NCBI RefSeq assembly: GCF_004210215.2
Contig: NZ_CP067394.1
Coordinates: 3,720,001-3,784,000, forward strand
Direction of reading: 5' to 3'
From: Cryobacterium sp. SO1
Lineage (GTDB): Bacteria; Actinomycetota; Actinomycetes; Actinomycetales; Microbacteriaceae
Length of the DNA stretch: 64,000 bases
In this document: piece by piece, positions 44,168-52,879 of the stretch
How positions within the stretch are numbered: the first letter of the stretch is position 1
Layout: the number at the start of each line of letters is the position of its first letter
Translations under genes and position numbers: made by a program
Notes under the pieces: generated by a model
What the model was told of the DNA's origin: nothing
The model's input: only the letters and a program-made list of their open reading frames with translations
Database searches by the model: none

Positions 44168-44211
44168 GCCCGCGTCACGGCTGACGACCACCACGTCACC
44201 ATCCTGACGAA

Positions 44212-44243
44212 AGCCCTGCCGGAATCCTCCGGCGGGGCTTTTT
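44212..44243 (+). terminator. Rho-independent terminator
   Basis: AGCCCTGCCGGA pairs with TCCGGCGGGGCT across a four-base loop and is followed by TTTTT. It ends the three-gene transposon transcript inside the right end. Confidence 0.8.
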
Positions 44244-44251
44244 CATGACCC

Positions 44252-44285
44252 GGCATCGTCACCAGAGATGACGCCGACATCGTCA
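44252..44285. repeat. Right terminal inverted repeat of the DDE/AAA transposon
   Basis: Reverse complement of the left end with a handful of mismatches; contains CATCGTCA at 44254 and 44278. Confidence 0.8.
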
Positions 44286-45071
44286 AATAACGCGACGGGC
44301 GACACCCCGCCACGGTCTCGAAATCAGGGTCATCTAGGTCTGCGGTTCAGGGCGCTCGAGACGAGCGTGTCGCCCTCGAACGAGTGTTGTGTGACTCGCG
44401 AGGTTTGCGTGCGACGTGATCGTTGCCGTGGAGGCACCGACCGGTCTCAAGCTGGCAGGGCGCTGCGGTTGCAGATTAGGTGTGGCCACTGAACGAAAAA
44501 GCCCCGGCCTGGATCACGGTCGCCTTCTACGGCTACGGGATGAGTGAGTCCTAATGGTCGTAGGCGATGAGGGATCGTTTGTTTCCCGAAACGTTTCTTC
44601 TCGTCTTTTCGGTCTGGGCGGATCAGGTGAGAGCCGAGTTCGTCGGCGATGAATCCCTCGAACCCGGACGCCGCGAAGCCCTGTCGCCGATGACTACCTG
44701 GCCGGGGTGGATCAGGTGTCGGTCGTGGCGGAAATCCGATCGGGAAGGACAACCGCGCGCTACTCCCCCGCTCGAGCGGCAATTGGGGACGTTGCTTCCG
44801 GGGGCGAGAGTTCGTCGAAGTGGCCGAGCAGCAGCCGAACGTACGGGACGACCACGGGTGAGCGACACCGGCCAGCGGCCAGCGGCCAGCGGCCAGGAGA
44901 CCACCCCCTCGCGTTCCCCCACCAGAGCCACCCGCGGTTTGTGCGGTCTCGATGCTCTGATGAGGGCAGGAGCGCGCTGGTTGCGGTCTCCCTGGCAGAC
45001 TTCGGCTGATTCGGTGGGATTCTCACCCCAACCGTGGTGCCCCCGGGCGGGTCGTCCCGAAGTGGGCCGTG
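44286..45071. other. Non-coding stretch, no gene recognised
   Basis: Nearly 800 bp between the transposon and the secreted-protein gene. Open frames here have no family features and unusual composition. A heptamer GGCCAGC is repeated four times at 44870-44897. It may be decayed mobile DNA, but nothing identifiable remains. Confidence 0.5.
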
Positions 45072-45686
45072 CTACCCGCAGAACTGGGCGCGCTCGTCGG
45101 CGCTCATGACCTTGTTGTGACCTTGGATCACTTCAGATGAGGGTCGGGTGGTGTCGGGGCCCTCGATCGTGACCGGGGCGGTGTACCAGTAGTAGTGGCC
45201 GTAATACCGGTCGGAGAAGTGAAGCTCATAGGTGCCGGTGACCCGGTTCATGGCGGTTGCCTTGGTGATGTAACCGATGTTGCCCTCGGGCACGTGCAGG
45301 GTGAGAAACCCGCCGGTCGTACTCGTCGACGTCCACGCGTGCGAGTAATTGGCTTCGACACTGACCTCGAACACTTCCATCACCTTGGCGGATGCGGTAA
45401 CCGACCCGCCGACGCTGTCAGTGGTGCCCTTGGTCTGCGACCAGTTGGCCTGAAAGTCGACGACGTCGGGGTCGCAGTTGGGTGAGAGAGGCGAGACCTG
45501 CTCGGCCTCGGTCACGTAGAGTTCGTTACTCGTTGGGGTGAACTCGCAGAAGTCGGCGGATTCACACTGCGCGAGCAACTCCTCGGTAGTCGGAGTGTCC
45601 TCGGCCATCGCTCCTGTAGCGGGGACGAGGGCGAGGAGCAGGCCGCCGATACTGGCCGCTCCGATAGATGATTTTGAGAGTTTCAT
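45072..45686 (-). CDS. Secreted protein, aerolysin/ETX-MTX2-like pattern
   Basis: 204 aa. A signal peptide with Ala-x-Ala-like end (PATGAMA). The mature part is beta-rich, with alternating Ser/Thr strands (GGSVTASAKV, VEANYSHAWTSTSTTGG) followed by LHVPEGNIGYITKATAM and a GTYELHF strand. This order resembles secreted actinobacterial proteins with the ETX/MTX2 beta-pore fold, but short and without a clear receptor domain. Cys pairs at residues 40/47 and near the ends may form disulfides. It starts 27 bp after the HupE-like gene, so it may share its transcript. The fold call is by eye. Confidence 0.55.
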   Translation of the reverse strand: MKLSKSSIGAASIGGLLLALVPATGAMAEDTPTTEELLAQCESADFCEFTPTSNELYVTEAEQVSPLSPNCDPDVVDFQANWSQTKGTTDSVGGSVTASAKVMEVFEVSVEANYSHAWTSTSTTGGFLTLHVPEGNIGYITKATAMNRVTGTYELHFSDRYYGHYYWYTAPVTIEGPDTTRPSSEVIQGHNKVMSADERAQFCG

Positions 45687-45713
45687 GGTGCGAGTGCCTC
45701 ACTGGTACGTCGT

Positions 45714-47132
45714 TCAGACATTAGAAGGATGCGGTGCCCGCTCCACGGGTTGACCGGGATTCTGCTCGAGACGTTCGATACCGAGGCTAACGGGGTGACG
45801 AGTCGAAAAGCGAGCATCCGGCGAAAGCGGTCCCTTCAGAAACCTCCAATGCTGATCGAGGCCGAACACGATGAGAGCGGCAATCCACAGCATGACCACC
45901 AGGTAGAGGCTGACGCCCTCGATACCGTCCGCTGCGGAGGCGATCGGGTTGCCGAAGCCGACCCGCTGGGCGAGCCAGCCGATCGCCGCGACGCCGGTCG
46001 CGCCGGCGGCGACCAGCCGGAGCGGCCGGTAGGCCCACGTGCGTGCGAGAACGATGAGCGGCGGCAGCACCAGGGCTACGACGACAAGCTGCATGAGCTC
46101 GATTCCCAGGTTGAAACCGAACAGGCTCAGCACGAACTGGCCGCCGGAGAGGTGCAGACCGGCCAGCGTGGCCGAGAAGGCCAGGCCGTGCACGAGCCCG
46201 AAACCCGCGGCGACGACCACTTCCCGTCCCGCGAAGATCGGACGGATGGCGTGCACGGCGGCGAGCAGGATGCTCACCGCGATCAGCACCTCGACGAGTT
46301 GCTGCGGTGCCGGGAGCCCAAGCGCCCCGAGTGCGAGCGTGACCGAATGGCCGATCGTGAACGCGACGGTGATGGACGCGATCCGTGTGACGGCAGTGCG
46401 CGGCACCGTCGGTCCGGCCCAGCGCCCCGCGGCGACCAGCAGGGGCGCGGGTAGCAGGAGCGTCAACAGGAACAATTGGTGGTCGACGCCCTCACGGATG
46501 TGGGAGATTCCAAGTGAGACCATGCTGGTGAATCCGGTCCACGCGCTCGCATCGCCCAGATCGACGGCGAGCGGGGCGATCTCGCCGGTCACGGTGTCGA
46601 GCCGGATCGTGCCGAGCCCGCGCGCGGACTCGACCACACCTCCCGACCAGTCGTTCCGCACGGAGACGAGCACCGCGTGGGTGACGATCCGGTGCACGAC
46701 GACGTCGTAGCCGAGGTCGAACACCCGTGGGTCGGCGCCGTCCGGCGGAACCAGGTGCGCCGCCGCGGTGATCGCCTGGTACTCGCTGGTGCCGCTTTCC
46801 TCCGCGGTGGTGATGGCGAGATTGTCGACCGAGACCGTCCATGCGCCGCCGGTCTCGGACTCGGGCTCGAAGTGCCGGGCGATGTAGGCGGCCACCTCGT
46901 CGTCGTGGGCGGCAAGCTCCGCCGCCGTGCCGTCGCCGAGACCGATGCCGCTGGCCGAGACCAGATCGGTGACCGGAATGCGGAGCTGGGCATCCAGGTC
47001 GTCTCCGTGCACCTCGAGAACGACGGTGCTTGTGGGCAGCACGTGCGCGCTGGCGGGGGCGGCGACGCCCAGGATCAGCGCCGCCACCCCCACCAGCACG
47101 GTCAGCGCCGCGACTGCGAGTTTCTTCATCAC
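45714..47132 (-). CDS. HupE/UreJ family membrane protein
   Basis: 472 aa. Signal peptide, then an extracytoplasmic beta domain of about 180 residues, then six or seven helices with conserved His: ISHIREGVDHQLFLL, FTIGHSVTLAL and LVHGLAFSATL. This is the HupE_UreJ_2 type, linked in other bacteria to nickel or copper handling. It overlaps the DUF3500 gene by four bases, so the two are co-expressed. Confidence 0.82.
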   Translation of the reverse strand: MMKKLAVAALTVLVGVAALILGVAAPASAHVLPTSTVVLEVHGDDLDAQLRIPVTDLVSASGIGLGDGTAAELAAHDDEVAAYIARHFEPESETGGAWTVSVDNLAITTAEESGTSEYQAITAAAHLVPPDGADPRVFDLGYDVVVHRIVTHAVLVSVRNDWSGGVVESARGLGTIRLDTVTGEIAPLAVDLGDASAWTGFTSMVSLGISHIREGVDHQLFLLTLLLPAPLLVAAGRWAGPTVPRTAVTRIASITVAFTIGHSVTLALGALGLPAPQQLVEVLIAVSILLAAVHAIRPIFAGREVVVAAGFGLVHGLAFSATLAGLHLSGGQFVLSLFGFNLGIELMQLVVVALVLPPLIVLARTWAYRPLRLVAAGATGVAAIGWLAQRVGFGNPIASAADGIEGVSLYLVVMLWIAALIVFGLDQHWRFLKGPLSPDARFSTRHPVSLGIERLEQNPGQPVERAPHPSNV

Positions 47133-48244
47133 TGCTGGGTGCCGCCGTAGTCGGTGATGCTGTCACGCCACACCGAGTGCGGGTGGTTGCCGGAGAGGAC
47201 GATTCCGCGCTGCATCGAGAACTCGATCCAGACCGAGGGACCGTCGATGCGGATGTAGTCGTCCTGCTCCGTCAGCGACGTGCCGCCGGAGTAGGAGACG
47301 TAGGTCTCGTCGAGCTCGCTCTCATACTTCGCGAGGATGGTCGCGGCATCCGCATCGTTGATGTCGTTGACATAGGTGGCGATCGCCGCGAGCACAAGGG
47401 CCTTCTGGTCGGCCGAGAGCGATCCGACCTGCACGCCCTCGCTTGCGGTCGGGAACGCCCAGTCATTGCCGGGGGTCAGCACCAGGTCTTGGTAGACGCT
47501 GTCGAGCTCGGCCGAGGCGAGCTGGTCGGTCGAGAGGCTGGCCAGCACCGCCGCGAGGGCGACCTGCTCCGACTCGAGCGGGGCGTTGGTTTCGCCGTCC
47601 TGCTCGAAGGTGCCGAACGGCTCGACGCCCCGGAATGACGGGGTCGCGCCGGCCAGTACGCCGTCGGTGTAGGTGTTCGCGACGGCGAAGTGGTGGCCGC
47701 CGAACTGGAGCTCCCAGGTTCCGGCGTCGGAGGGCGTGCCGAGGAACGCGATGAAATAGTTGCCGCTGCCGTAGTCGGAGCTGCCGCCGTTGTCGGCGAT
47801 ATAGTCATCCGCGTTCAGGAGTTGCTGGATCTCGTCGTAGCCCTCTCCGGCCGTCGTGCCGGTGACCGCCTGCAGCAGCGTCCCGAGCGCGGTCAGCTGG
47901 GAGTCGTCCAGCTCGGAGAGCTGCAGGCCGACGCGGTTGCGCGACATCGCCTGGGGCAGGTTCGACCAGGCCTCGGCGTTCTCGAGGGTGTATTCCTGGC
48001 TGAGGGAGGCGAGCTGGTCGCTCGTCAGCGTCGCCGTGAAGGCCTCGGTGGCGGCGACGACCGTGCCCGCATTCGCGGTGGTCGTGGCCGCCGCCGTGGA
48101 GGTGGCGGTGGCGCTTGGTGTGCTTCCGGTGGAGGTGGTGGGGGTGGTGGTGGTGCATCCGGTCAGGAGCATGCCGAGGACGGCGGTCGACGCGACACGG
48201 GTGAGGACGCGTTTGGATCGGAAAATGGCTGGAATTGTGTGCAT
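47129..48244 (-). CDS. DUF3500 family lipoprotein
   Basis: 371 aa. Signal peptide with lipobox LLTGC and a Thr/Ser-rich linker to about residue 58. The DUF3500 body follows, with GGHHFAVANTY and the C-terminal SGNHPHSVWRDSITDYGG. The family's function is unknown; the conserved His cluster suggests metal binding. First gene of the operon with the HupE-like protein. Its promoter faces the LacI gene of the fructan locus. Confidence 0.82.
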   Translation of the reverse strand: MHTIPAIFRSKRVLTRVASTAVLGMLLTGCTTTTPTTSTGSTPSATATSTAAATTTANAGTVVAATEAFTATLTSDQLASLSQEYTLENAEAWSNLPQAMSRNRVGLQLSELDDSQLTALGTLLQAVTGTTAGEGYDEIQQLLNADDYIADNGGSSDYGSGNYFIAFLGTPSDAGTWELQFGGHHFAVANTYTDGVLAGATPSFRGVEPFGTFEQDGETNAPLESEQVALAAVLASLSTDQLASAELDSVYQDLVLTPGNDWAFPTASEGVQVGSLSADQKALVLAAIATYVNDINDADAATILAKYESELDETYVSYSGGTSLTEQDDYIRIDGPSVWIEFSMQRGIVLSGNHPHSVWRDSITDYGGTQQ

Positions 48245-48421
48245 CCCGCAAAAGTAGGGACCACGGGCTACAGCCGGCTATGGGTTCGCTATCAGCTGTC
48301 TATGAATGCCCGGGTCCTGGGGGTCCAAGTGCAAGCGCAAGGGGTTCTTCGCCGTTTGGCGTTGTGAAGTATGTCTCCTCGCTTGCGAGCGAGAAAATCC
48401 ATAGCGAATCGGCACGAGCGC

Positions 48422-48479
48422 TTGACATCCACAAAAACGTTTATGTAAGATCACTTCCAGATCAACAAAAACGTTTTTG
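48422..48479 (+). promoter_or_regulatory. Promoter with two LacI-type operators
   Basis: TTGACA at 48422 and TAAGAT at 48446 form a promoter with an 18-bp spacer. The palindromes AAACGTTT (48435-48442) and AAAAACGTTTTT (48467-48478) are centred 34 bp apart, one inside the promoter and one past the start of transcription. This suggests tight autorepression of the regulator gene at 48492. Confidence 0.65.
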
Positions 48480-48491
48480 GGAATGGGTTCA

Positions 48492-49514
48492 ATGATGAGC
48501 AAGCGTGTGGGTATTCGAGAGGTCGCGGCCGCGGCCGGCGTCTCCGTGACGACCGTGTCGCACTCGCTCAGCGGCGGAGGCCAGCTCAGCGACGCCACCC
48601 GGAAACGGGTGCGGTCGGTGGCCGAGGGCCTCAACTACACGCCCAACCGGCTCGCCAGCGGACTGCGCAGCAAGCGCTCGCAGATCATCGGCTTCGTCAG
48701 CGACGAGATCTCCACCACGCCGTACGCCGGCCGGGTGCTGCTCGGGGCCCAGGAGGCCGCTGCCGAGAACGACCAGGTGCTGATGATCGTGAACACCAAC
48801 AGCAACGACCGGCTCGAAAACCGCGGCATCGACGCACTGCTTCAGCACAGCGTGGACGGCATCATCTACGCCCGCATGTACCACCAGGCGGTGCAGCTGC
48901 CCGAGGCCCTGGCCGGGGTGCCCACCGTGCTGCTCGACGCCTACACCGATCGCCCCGACCTCTCTTCGGTGGTCCCCGACGAGGAGGGTGCCGCCCGCAC
49001 CGCGATGGCGCACCTGCTCGCCGCCGGGCACCGGCGCATCGGCTACCTCGGCAACGTCGACGACATCCCCGCCACCCACGGCCGCCTCGCCGGCTACCGC
49101 GCCGCCCTGGCCGAACACGGCATCGCCTTCGAAGAATCCCTCGTCACGGTGAGCGAACCTATGACCGCACCGGGTCGCGCCGCGGCCAGCCGGATGCTCG
49201 CTCAGACCGACCGGCCCACCGCGCTGTTCTGCTTCAACGACCGCATCGCGATGGGCGCCTACCAGGCGGCCCAGCTGGCCGGCCTGGCGATCCCGCAGGA
49301 CCTGAGCATCGTGAGCATCGACAACTTCGAGGTCCTGGCCGACGCGCTGCTACCCGGGCTCACCTCCATTGCGCTGCCGCACTACGAGATGGGCCGCTGG
49401 GCCGTCGAGCGGCTCGCGGCCGAACTCGCCGGCGATTCCGACGCGGCGCCGCAGCAGATCCGCATGCCGTGCCCACTGGTCCTGCGGCAGTCAGTCGGCC
49501 CGCCACCGCGCTAG
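48492..49514 (+). CDS. LacI family regulator of the fructan locus
   Basis: About 340 aa. Helix-turn-helix GIREVAAAAGVSVTTVSHSL and hinge YTPNRLASGLRSKRS, then a full sugar-sensing domain with LLDAYTDRPDLSSVVPDEEG and FCFNDRIAMGAYQA. ATGs at 48483, 48492 and 48495 are all possible starts. It precedes the importer genes by about 100 bp on the same strand and probably represses itself and the fructan genes. Confidence 0.87.
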   Translation: MMSKRVGIREVAAAAGVSVTTVSHSLSGGGQLSDATRKRVRSVAEGLNYTPNRLASGLRSKRSQIIGFVSDEISTTPYAGRVLLGAQEAAAENDQVLMIVNTNSNDRLENRGIDALLQHSVDGIIYARMYHQAVQLPEALAGVPTVLLDAYTDRPDLSSVVPDEEGAARTAMAHLLAAGHRRIGYLGNVDDIPATHGRLAGYRAALAEHGIAFEESLVTVSEPMTAPGRAAASRMLAQTDRPTALFCFNDRIAMGAYQAAQLAGLAIPQDLSIVSIDNFEVLADALLPGLTSIALPHYEMGRWAVERLAAELAGDSDAAPQQIRMPCPLVLRQSVGPPPR

Positions 49515-49616
49515 CGCGGTGACGAGCCAACCCCTATTTCGCGTCCGCTGGAACGGCCGCGACAATCGGCGCCCTTGCCGATGCACTCCCCCACCCCACG
49601 AAAAGAAGGAATGAAG

Positions 49617-50912
49617 ATGCGACACGCAAAGAAGCGCCTGATCGTAGCGAGTGTACTCGCCACGAGTCTTGTTGCCGCCTTGACCGGCTGCGCCAGCGGC
49701 AGCGCCGGCGGCTCGGACGGCACGAACGGCGAACTGACAGTCTGGACCCACAACGGCGGCAACGTCGAAGAGCTCGCCGCGGTTCAGGCCATCGTCGATG
49801 GCTACAACAAGAGCCAGGACAAGACCACAGTGAAGCTGCAGGCGTTCCCGCAGGCTTCCTACAACGACTCGGTGATCGCGGCCGCCGCATCCGGCAAGCT
49901 GCCCTGCGTCGTCGATATCGACGGCCCCAACGTGCCCAACTGGGCCTGGGCCAAGTACCTCGCCCCGCTCGACCTGAGCGTGGACCTGGACGAAAACCTG
50001 CCCAGCACGCTGGGCATCTGGAACGGCGAAACCTACTCGGTGGGCTACTACGACGTGGCGCTGGCCATGTTCGCCCGCAAGTCGGTGCTCGCCGAGAACG
50101 GCATCCGCCAGGCCACCATCGACCAGCCGTGGACGCAGGCCGAGTTCGGCGACGCGCTGGCGAAGCTCAAGGCCACCGGCACCTGGACCAACCCGCTCGA
50201 CATCGCCACCGGCGACGTGGGCGAGTGGTACCCGTACGCGTTCTCGCCGCTGCTGCAGTCCTTCGGCGGCGACCTCATCGAACGTGACGAGTTCCAGTCG
50301 GCGGAGGGCGTGCTCAACGGCCCCGAAGCCGTCGAATGGGCCGAGTGGATGCAGTCCCTCGCCACCGACGGCTATATCGCCACCAAGAGCGGCGCCGACC
50401 CGGCCCTGGACTTCCAGAACAACGTCACCGCCATCCAGTACGGCGGCAGCTGGGCGGCCGCCAACAACGCCGCCGCCCTCGGCGACGACCTGGCCGTGAT
50501 GCCCTCCGTCGACCTCGGCGAAGGCACCAAGATCGGCGGCGGCTCCTGGCAGTGGGGCGTGACCACCGGTTGCGCCGACACCGAGGCAGCCATGGACTAC
50601 CTCTCCTACTCGCTCTCCCCCGAGAACATCGCCGCGGTCGCGGTGGCCACCGCCACCATCCCCGCCACGGATGCCGCGGCCGCCCTGGTGCCCGGCTTCG
50701 AGGAGGGCGGCAACCTCGCCGTCTTCCGTGAGTTCTCCGCCGCAAGCGCGGTGCTTCGCCCGGAGACCCCGGCGTACCCGTTCATCGCGACGGAGTTCAC
50801 CAAGGCCACCCAGGACATCATCAACGGCGGCGACCCGCAAGAAACCCTCGACGCGGCGGTCACGGCCATCGACGCCAACATCAAGTCCAACGGCGGTTAC
50901 ACGCAGAAGTAG
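49617..50912 (+). CDS. Sugar ABC transporter binding lipoprotein (fructan locus)
   Basis: 431 aa. Signal peptide and lipobox ALTGC, then a family-1 binding fold (LTVWTHNGGNVEEL, AASGKLPCVVDIDGPN, AIQYGGSWAAANN). AAGAAGGA gives six-base spacing to the ATG at 49617; an ATG two codons earlier has no spacing. Likely captures fructo-oligosaccharides released outside by the GH32 enzyme of the same locus. Confidence 0.88.
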   Translation: MRHAKKRLIVASVLATSLVAALTGCASGSAGGSDGTNGELTVWTHNGGNVEELAAVQAIVDGYNKSQDKTTVKLQAFPQASYNDSVIAAAASGKLPCVVDIDGPNVPNWAWAKYLAPLDLSVDLDENLPSTLGIWNGETYSVGYYDVALAMFARKSVLAENGIRQATIDQPWTQAEFGDALAKLKATGTWTNPLDIATGDVGEWYPYAFSPLLQSFGGDLIERDEFQSAEGVLNGPEAVEWAEWMQSLATDGYIATKSGADPALDFQNNVTAIQYGGSWAAANNAAALGDDLAVMPSVDLGEGTKIGGGSWQWGVTTGCADTEAAMDYLSYSLSPENIAAVAVATATIPATDAAAALVPGFEEGGNLAVFREFSAASAVLRPETPAYPFIATEFTKATQDIINGGDPQETLDAAVTAIDANIKSNGGYTQK

Positions 50913-50966
50913 TCGACCGCGGGGGCGCAGACGCCTGCGCCCCCGCTCTCGCTCAGGGAGACTCTC

Positions 50967-51917
50967 ATGACCACCACGATCGAACGCCCACCGGCGGCCC
51001 CCACCGCCCGCCCGGCGCGCACCACCCGGCCCAAGCGGGACCGCACCAGTACGACCGAACACTTCGCCGGGCTGGCCATGCTCACGCCCGCCGTGCTTCT
51101 GCTGGCCCTCTTCATCTTCGTGCCCGCGATCCTCGCGTTCGGGCTCGCCTTCACCAACGCCCGGCTGATCTCGCCCTACCCGGCCACCTTCGTCGGTCTG
51201 GACAACTTCGTCCGCCTGTTCGGGGATGCCGCATTCTTCCGCGCACTGATCAACGTCGGCTACTTCGCCCTGGTCGTCGTGCCGCTGCAGGCCGGCCTCG
51301 CCCTCGTGATGGCGATCCTGGTGAACAAGAAGGTCAAGGGCACCACGTTCTTCCGCACGGTGTACTTCCTGCCCGTGGTCACCTCCATGGTCGTCGTGTC
51401 CCTGCTCTGGCTGTTCATGTACCGCCAGGACGGCCTGATCAACGTGATCATCGAGAAGGTCACCCTGGGCCTCGTCGCCGGGCCGGACTGGCTCAACAAC
51501 ACCACCACCTCGATGCCCGCCATCATCCTGATGTCGGTCTGGCAGGGCGTGGGCTTCCACATGATCATCTGGCTTTCCGGGCTGCAGACCATCCCCGCCG
51601 ACCTCTACGAAGCGGCCGACCTTGACGGCGTCTCGCCCTGGCAACGCTTCCGGTACATCACCTGGCCGGGCCTGTCCGCCACCCGCAGCCTGATCCTGGT
51701 GACCATCACCATCCAGGCGCTGAGCCTGTTCACCCAGATCAGCGTGATGACGCAGGGCGGCCCGCTCAACTCCACCACCACCGTTGTCTATGAAGCCGTC
51801 GAATCCGGTTTCGCCCAGCAGGAGACCGGCTACGCCTCGGCGATCTCCCTCGTGTTCTTCGTCATCGTGCTGCTGATCTCCGTCGTGCAGCGCTTCCTCA
51901 GCAGAGAGAAGGCTTGA
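50967..51917 (+). CDS. Sugar ABC permease, MalF-like
   Basis: 316 aa with a charged N-terminal tail and about six helices. EAA loop YEAADLDGVSPWQRFRYITWP. It is followed by its partner permease after two bases. No ATPase in the locus. Confidence 0.88.
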   Translation: MTTTIERPPAAPTARPARTTRPKRDRTSTTEHFAGLAMLTPAVLLLALFIFVPAILAFGLAFTNARLISPYPATFVGLDNFVRLFGDAAFFRALINVGYFALVVVPLQAGLALVMAILVNKKVKGTTFFRTVYFLPVVTSMVVVSLLWLFMYRQDGLINVIIEKVTLGLVAGPDWLNNTTTSMPAIILMSVWQGVGFHMIIWLSGLQTIPADLYEAADLDGVSPWQRFRYITWPGLSATRSLILVTITIQALSLFTQISVMTQGGPLNSTTTVVYEAVESGFAQQETGYASAISLVFFVIVLLISVVQRFLSREKA

Positions 51918-51919
51918 TC

Positions 51920-52870
51920 ATGGCCATCGCAGAAGTGGCCAGCGCAAAAACGGCCCACGCATCCGCCCCGCACGTGGTGCAGAGTCGCAGAACGGCCAAG
52001 AGGAAGAGTGTGCTCGGCATCGGCGGCTGGATCCTCCGGATCGGCCTTGCCGTGCTGTTCCTCTTCCCGATCCTGTTCCTGTTCGTGTCTTCGCTGAAGC
52101 CCGACCAGCAGATCTTCGGTGACCTGTCCTCGATCGCGGCGTTCCTTCCCGTCGGCAATATCTCGATGGACAACTATTCCGCCGTGTTCGACCGGGTACC
52201 CGCCGCCCGGTTCCTGGTCAACTCGATCGGCATCTCGGCAATCACGGTCATCGCCGGCATCCTGGTGAACAGCCTGGCCGCGTTCGCGCTGAGCCGGATG
52301 CGGGTGCGCGGCAAGACCGTGATCCTCACCCTGATCATCGCGACCCTGATCGTGCCGTTCGAAACCCTCGCGCTGCCGCTGGTGTGGTGGGTGAACCAGC
52401 TGCCCTCGTTCGAGCTGACCGAGATGGGCCTCATGTTCAGCAAGGGCTGGATCGACACCTACCAGGTGCAGATCATCCCGTTCGTAGCCAACGCCTTCTC
52501 GATCTACCTGTTCCACCAGTACTTCGAATCGATCCCCAAGGAACTCGATGAGGCCGCCCGCATGGACGGCGCCGGCTGGTTCCGCATCTACCGGCAGGTG
52601 GTGATGCCGCTCTCCGGCCCCGCCATCGCCACCGTCGCCATCCTCACCTTCCTGCCCGCCTGGAACTCCTACCTCTGGCCACTCATGGTGGTGCAAACCG
52701 AGAGGCTCCGCCCGGTGATGGTGGGCGTGCAGTACTTCTTCCAGCTCAACGTCTCCTGGGGTGAGGTGATGGCGTACTCGACACTGATCACGCTGCCCGT
52801 GGTGGCCCTGTTCATCGCTTTCCAACGCTCATTCGTCAACAGCATCGCGTCCAGCGGTGTGAAAGGTTAG
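51920..52870 (+). CDS. Sugar ABC permease, MalG-like
   Basis: 316 aa from the ATG at 51920. EAA loop DEAARMDGAGWFRIYRQVVMPL and a short C-terminal tail. Forms the channel with the permease ending at 51917. Nine bases separate it from the intracellular glycosidase gene. Confidence 0.88.
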   Translation: MAIAEVASAKTAHASAPHVVQSRRTAKRKSVLGIGGWILRIGLAVLFLFPILFLFVSSLKPDQQIFGDLSSIAAFLPVGNISMDNYSAVFDRVPAARFLVNSIGISAITVIAGILVNSLAAFALSRMRVRGKTVILTLIIATLIVPFETLALPLVWWVNQLPSFELTEMGLMFSKGWIDTYQVQIIPFVANAFSIYLFHQYFESIPKELDEAARMDGAGWFRIYRQVVMPLSGPAIATVAILTFLPAWNSYLWPLMVVQTERLRPVMVGVQYFFQLNVSWGEVMAYSTLITLPVVALFIAFQRSFVNSIASSGVKG

Positions 52871-52879
52871 GCCAGATCT

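Larger units (their letters stand above)
40957..44285 (+). mobile_element. Three-gene DDE/AAA transposon
   Basis: Ends are inverted repeats of about 33 bp: TGACGATGTAGGCGTCGTCG at 40957 and TGACGATGTCGGCGTCATCT read inwards from 44285, both followed by GGTGACGATG. Further TGACGATGT copies at 40981 and 41037 (left) and an inverted copy at 44254 (right) give several binding sites per end, as in Tn7, Mu and Tn5053 relatives. It contains a zinc-ribbon protein, a DDE transposase and an AAA ATPase and no other cargo. No target duplication was recognised. Confidence 0.8.

Noticed and set aside
44567..45109. 180-codon frame in the gene-poor stretch
   Set aside because: No ribosome site or family motif, unusual composition, spans the heptamer repeat and overlaps the end of the secreted-protein gene.
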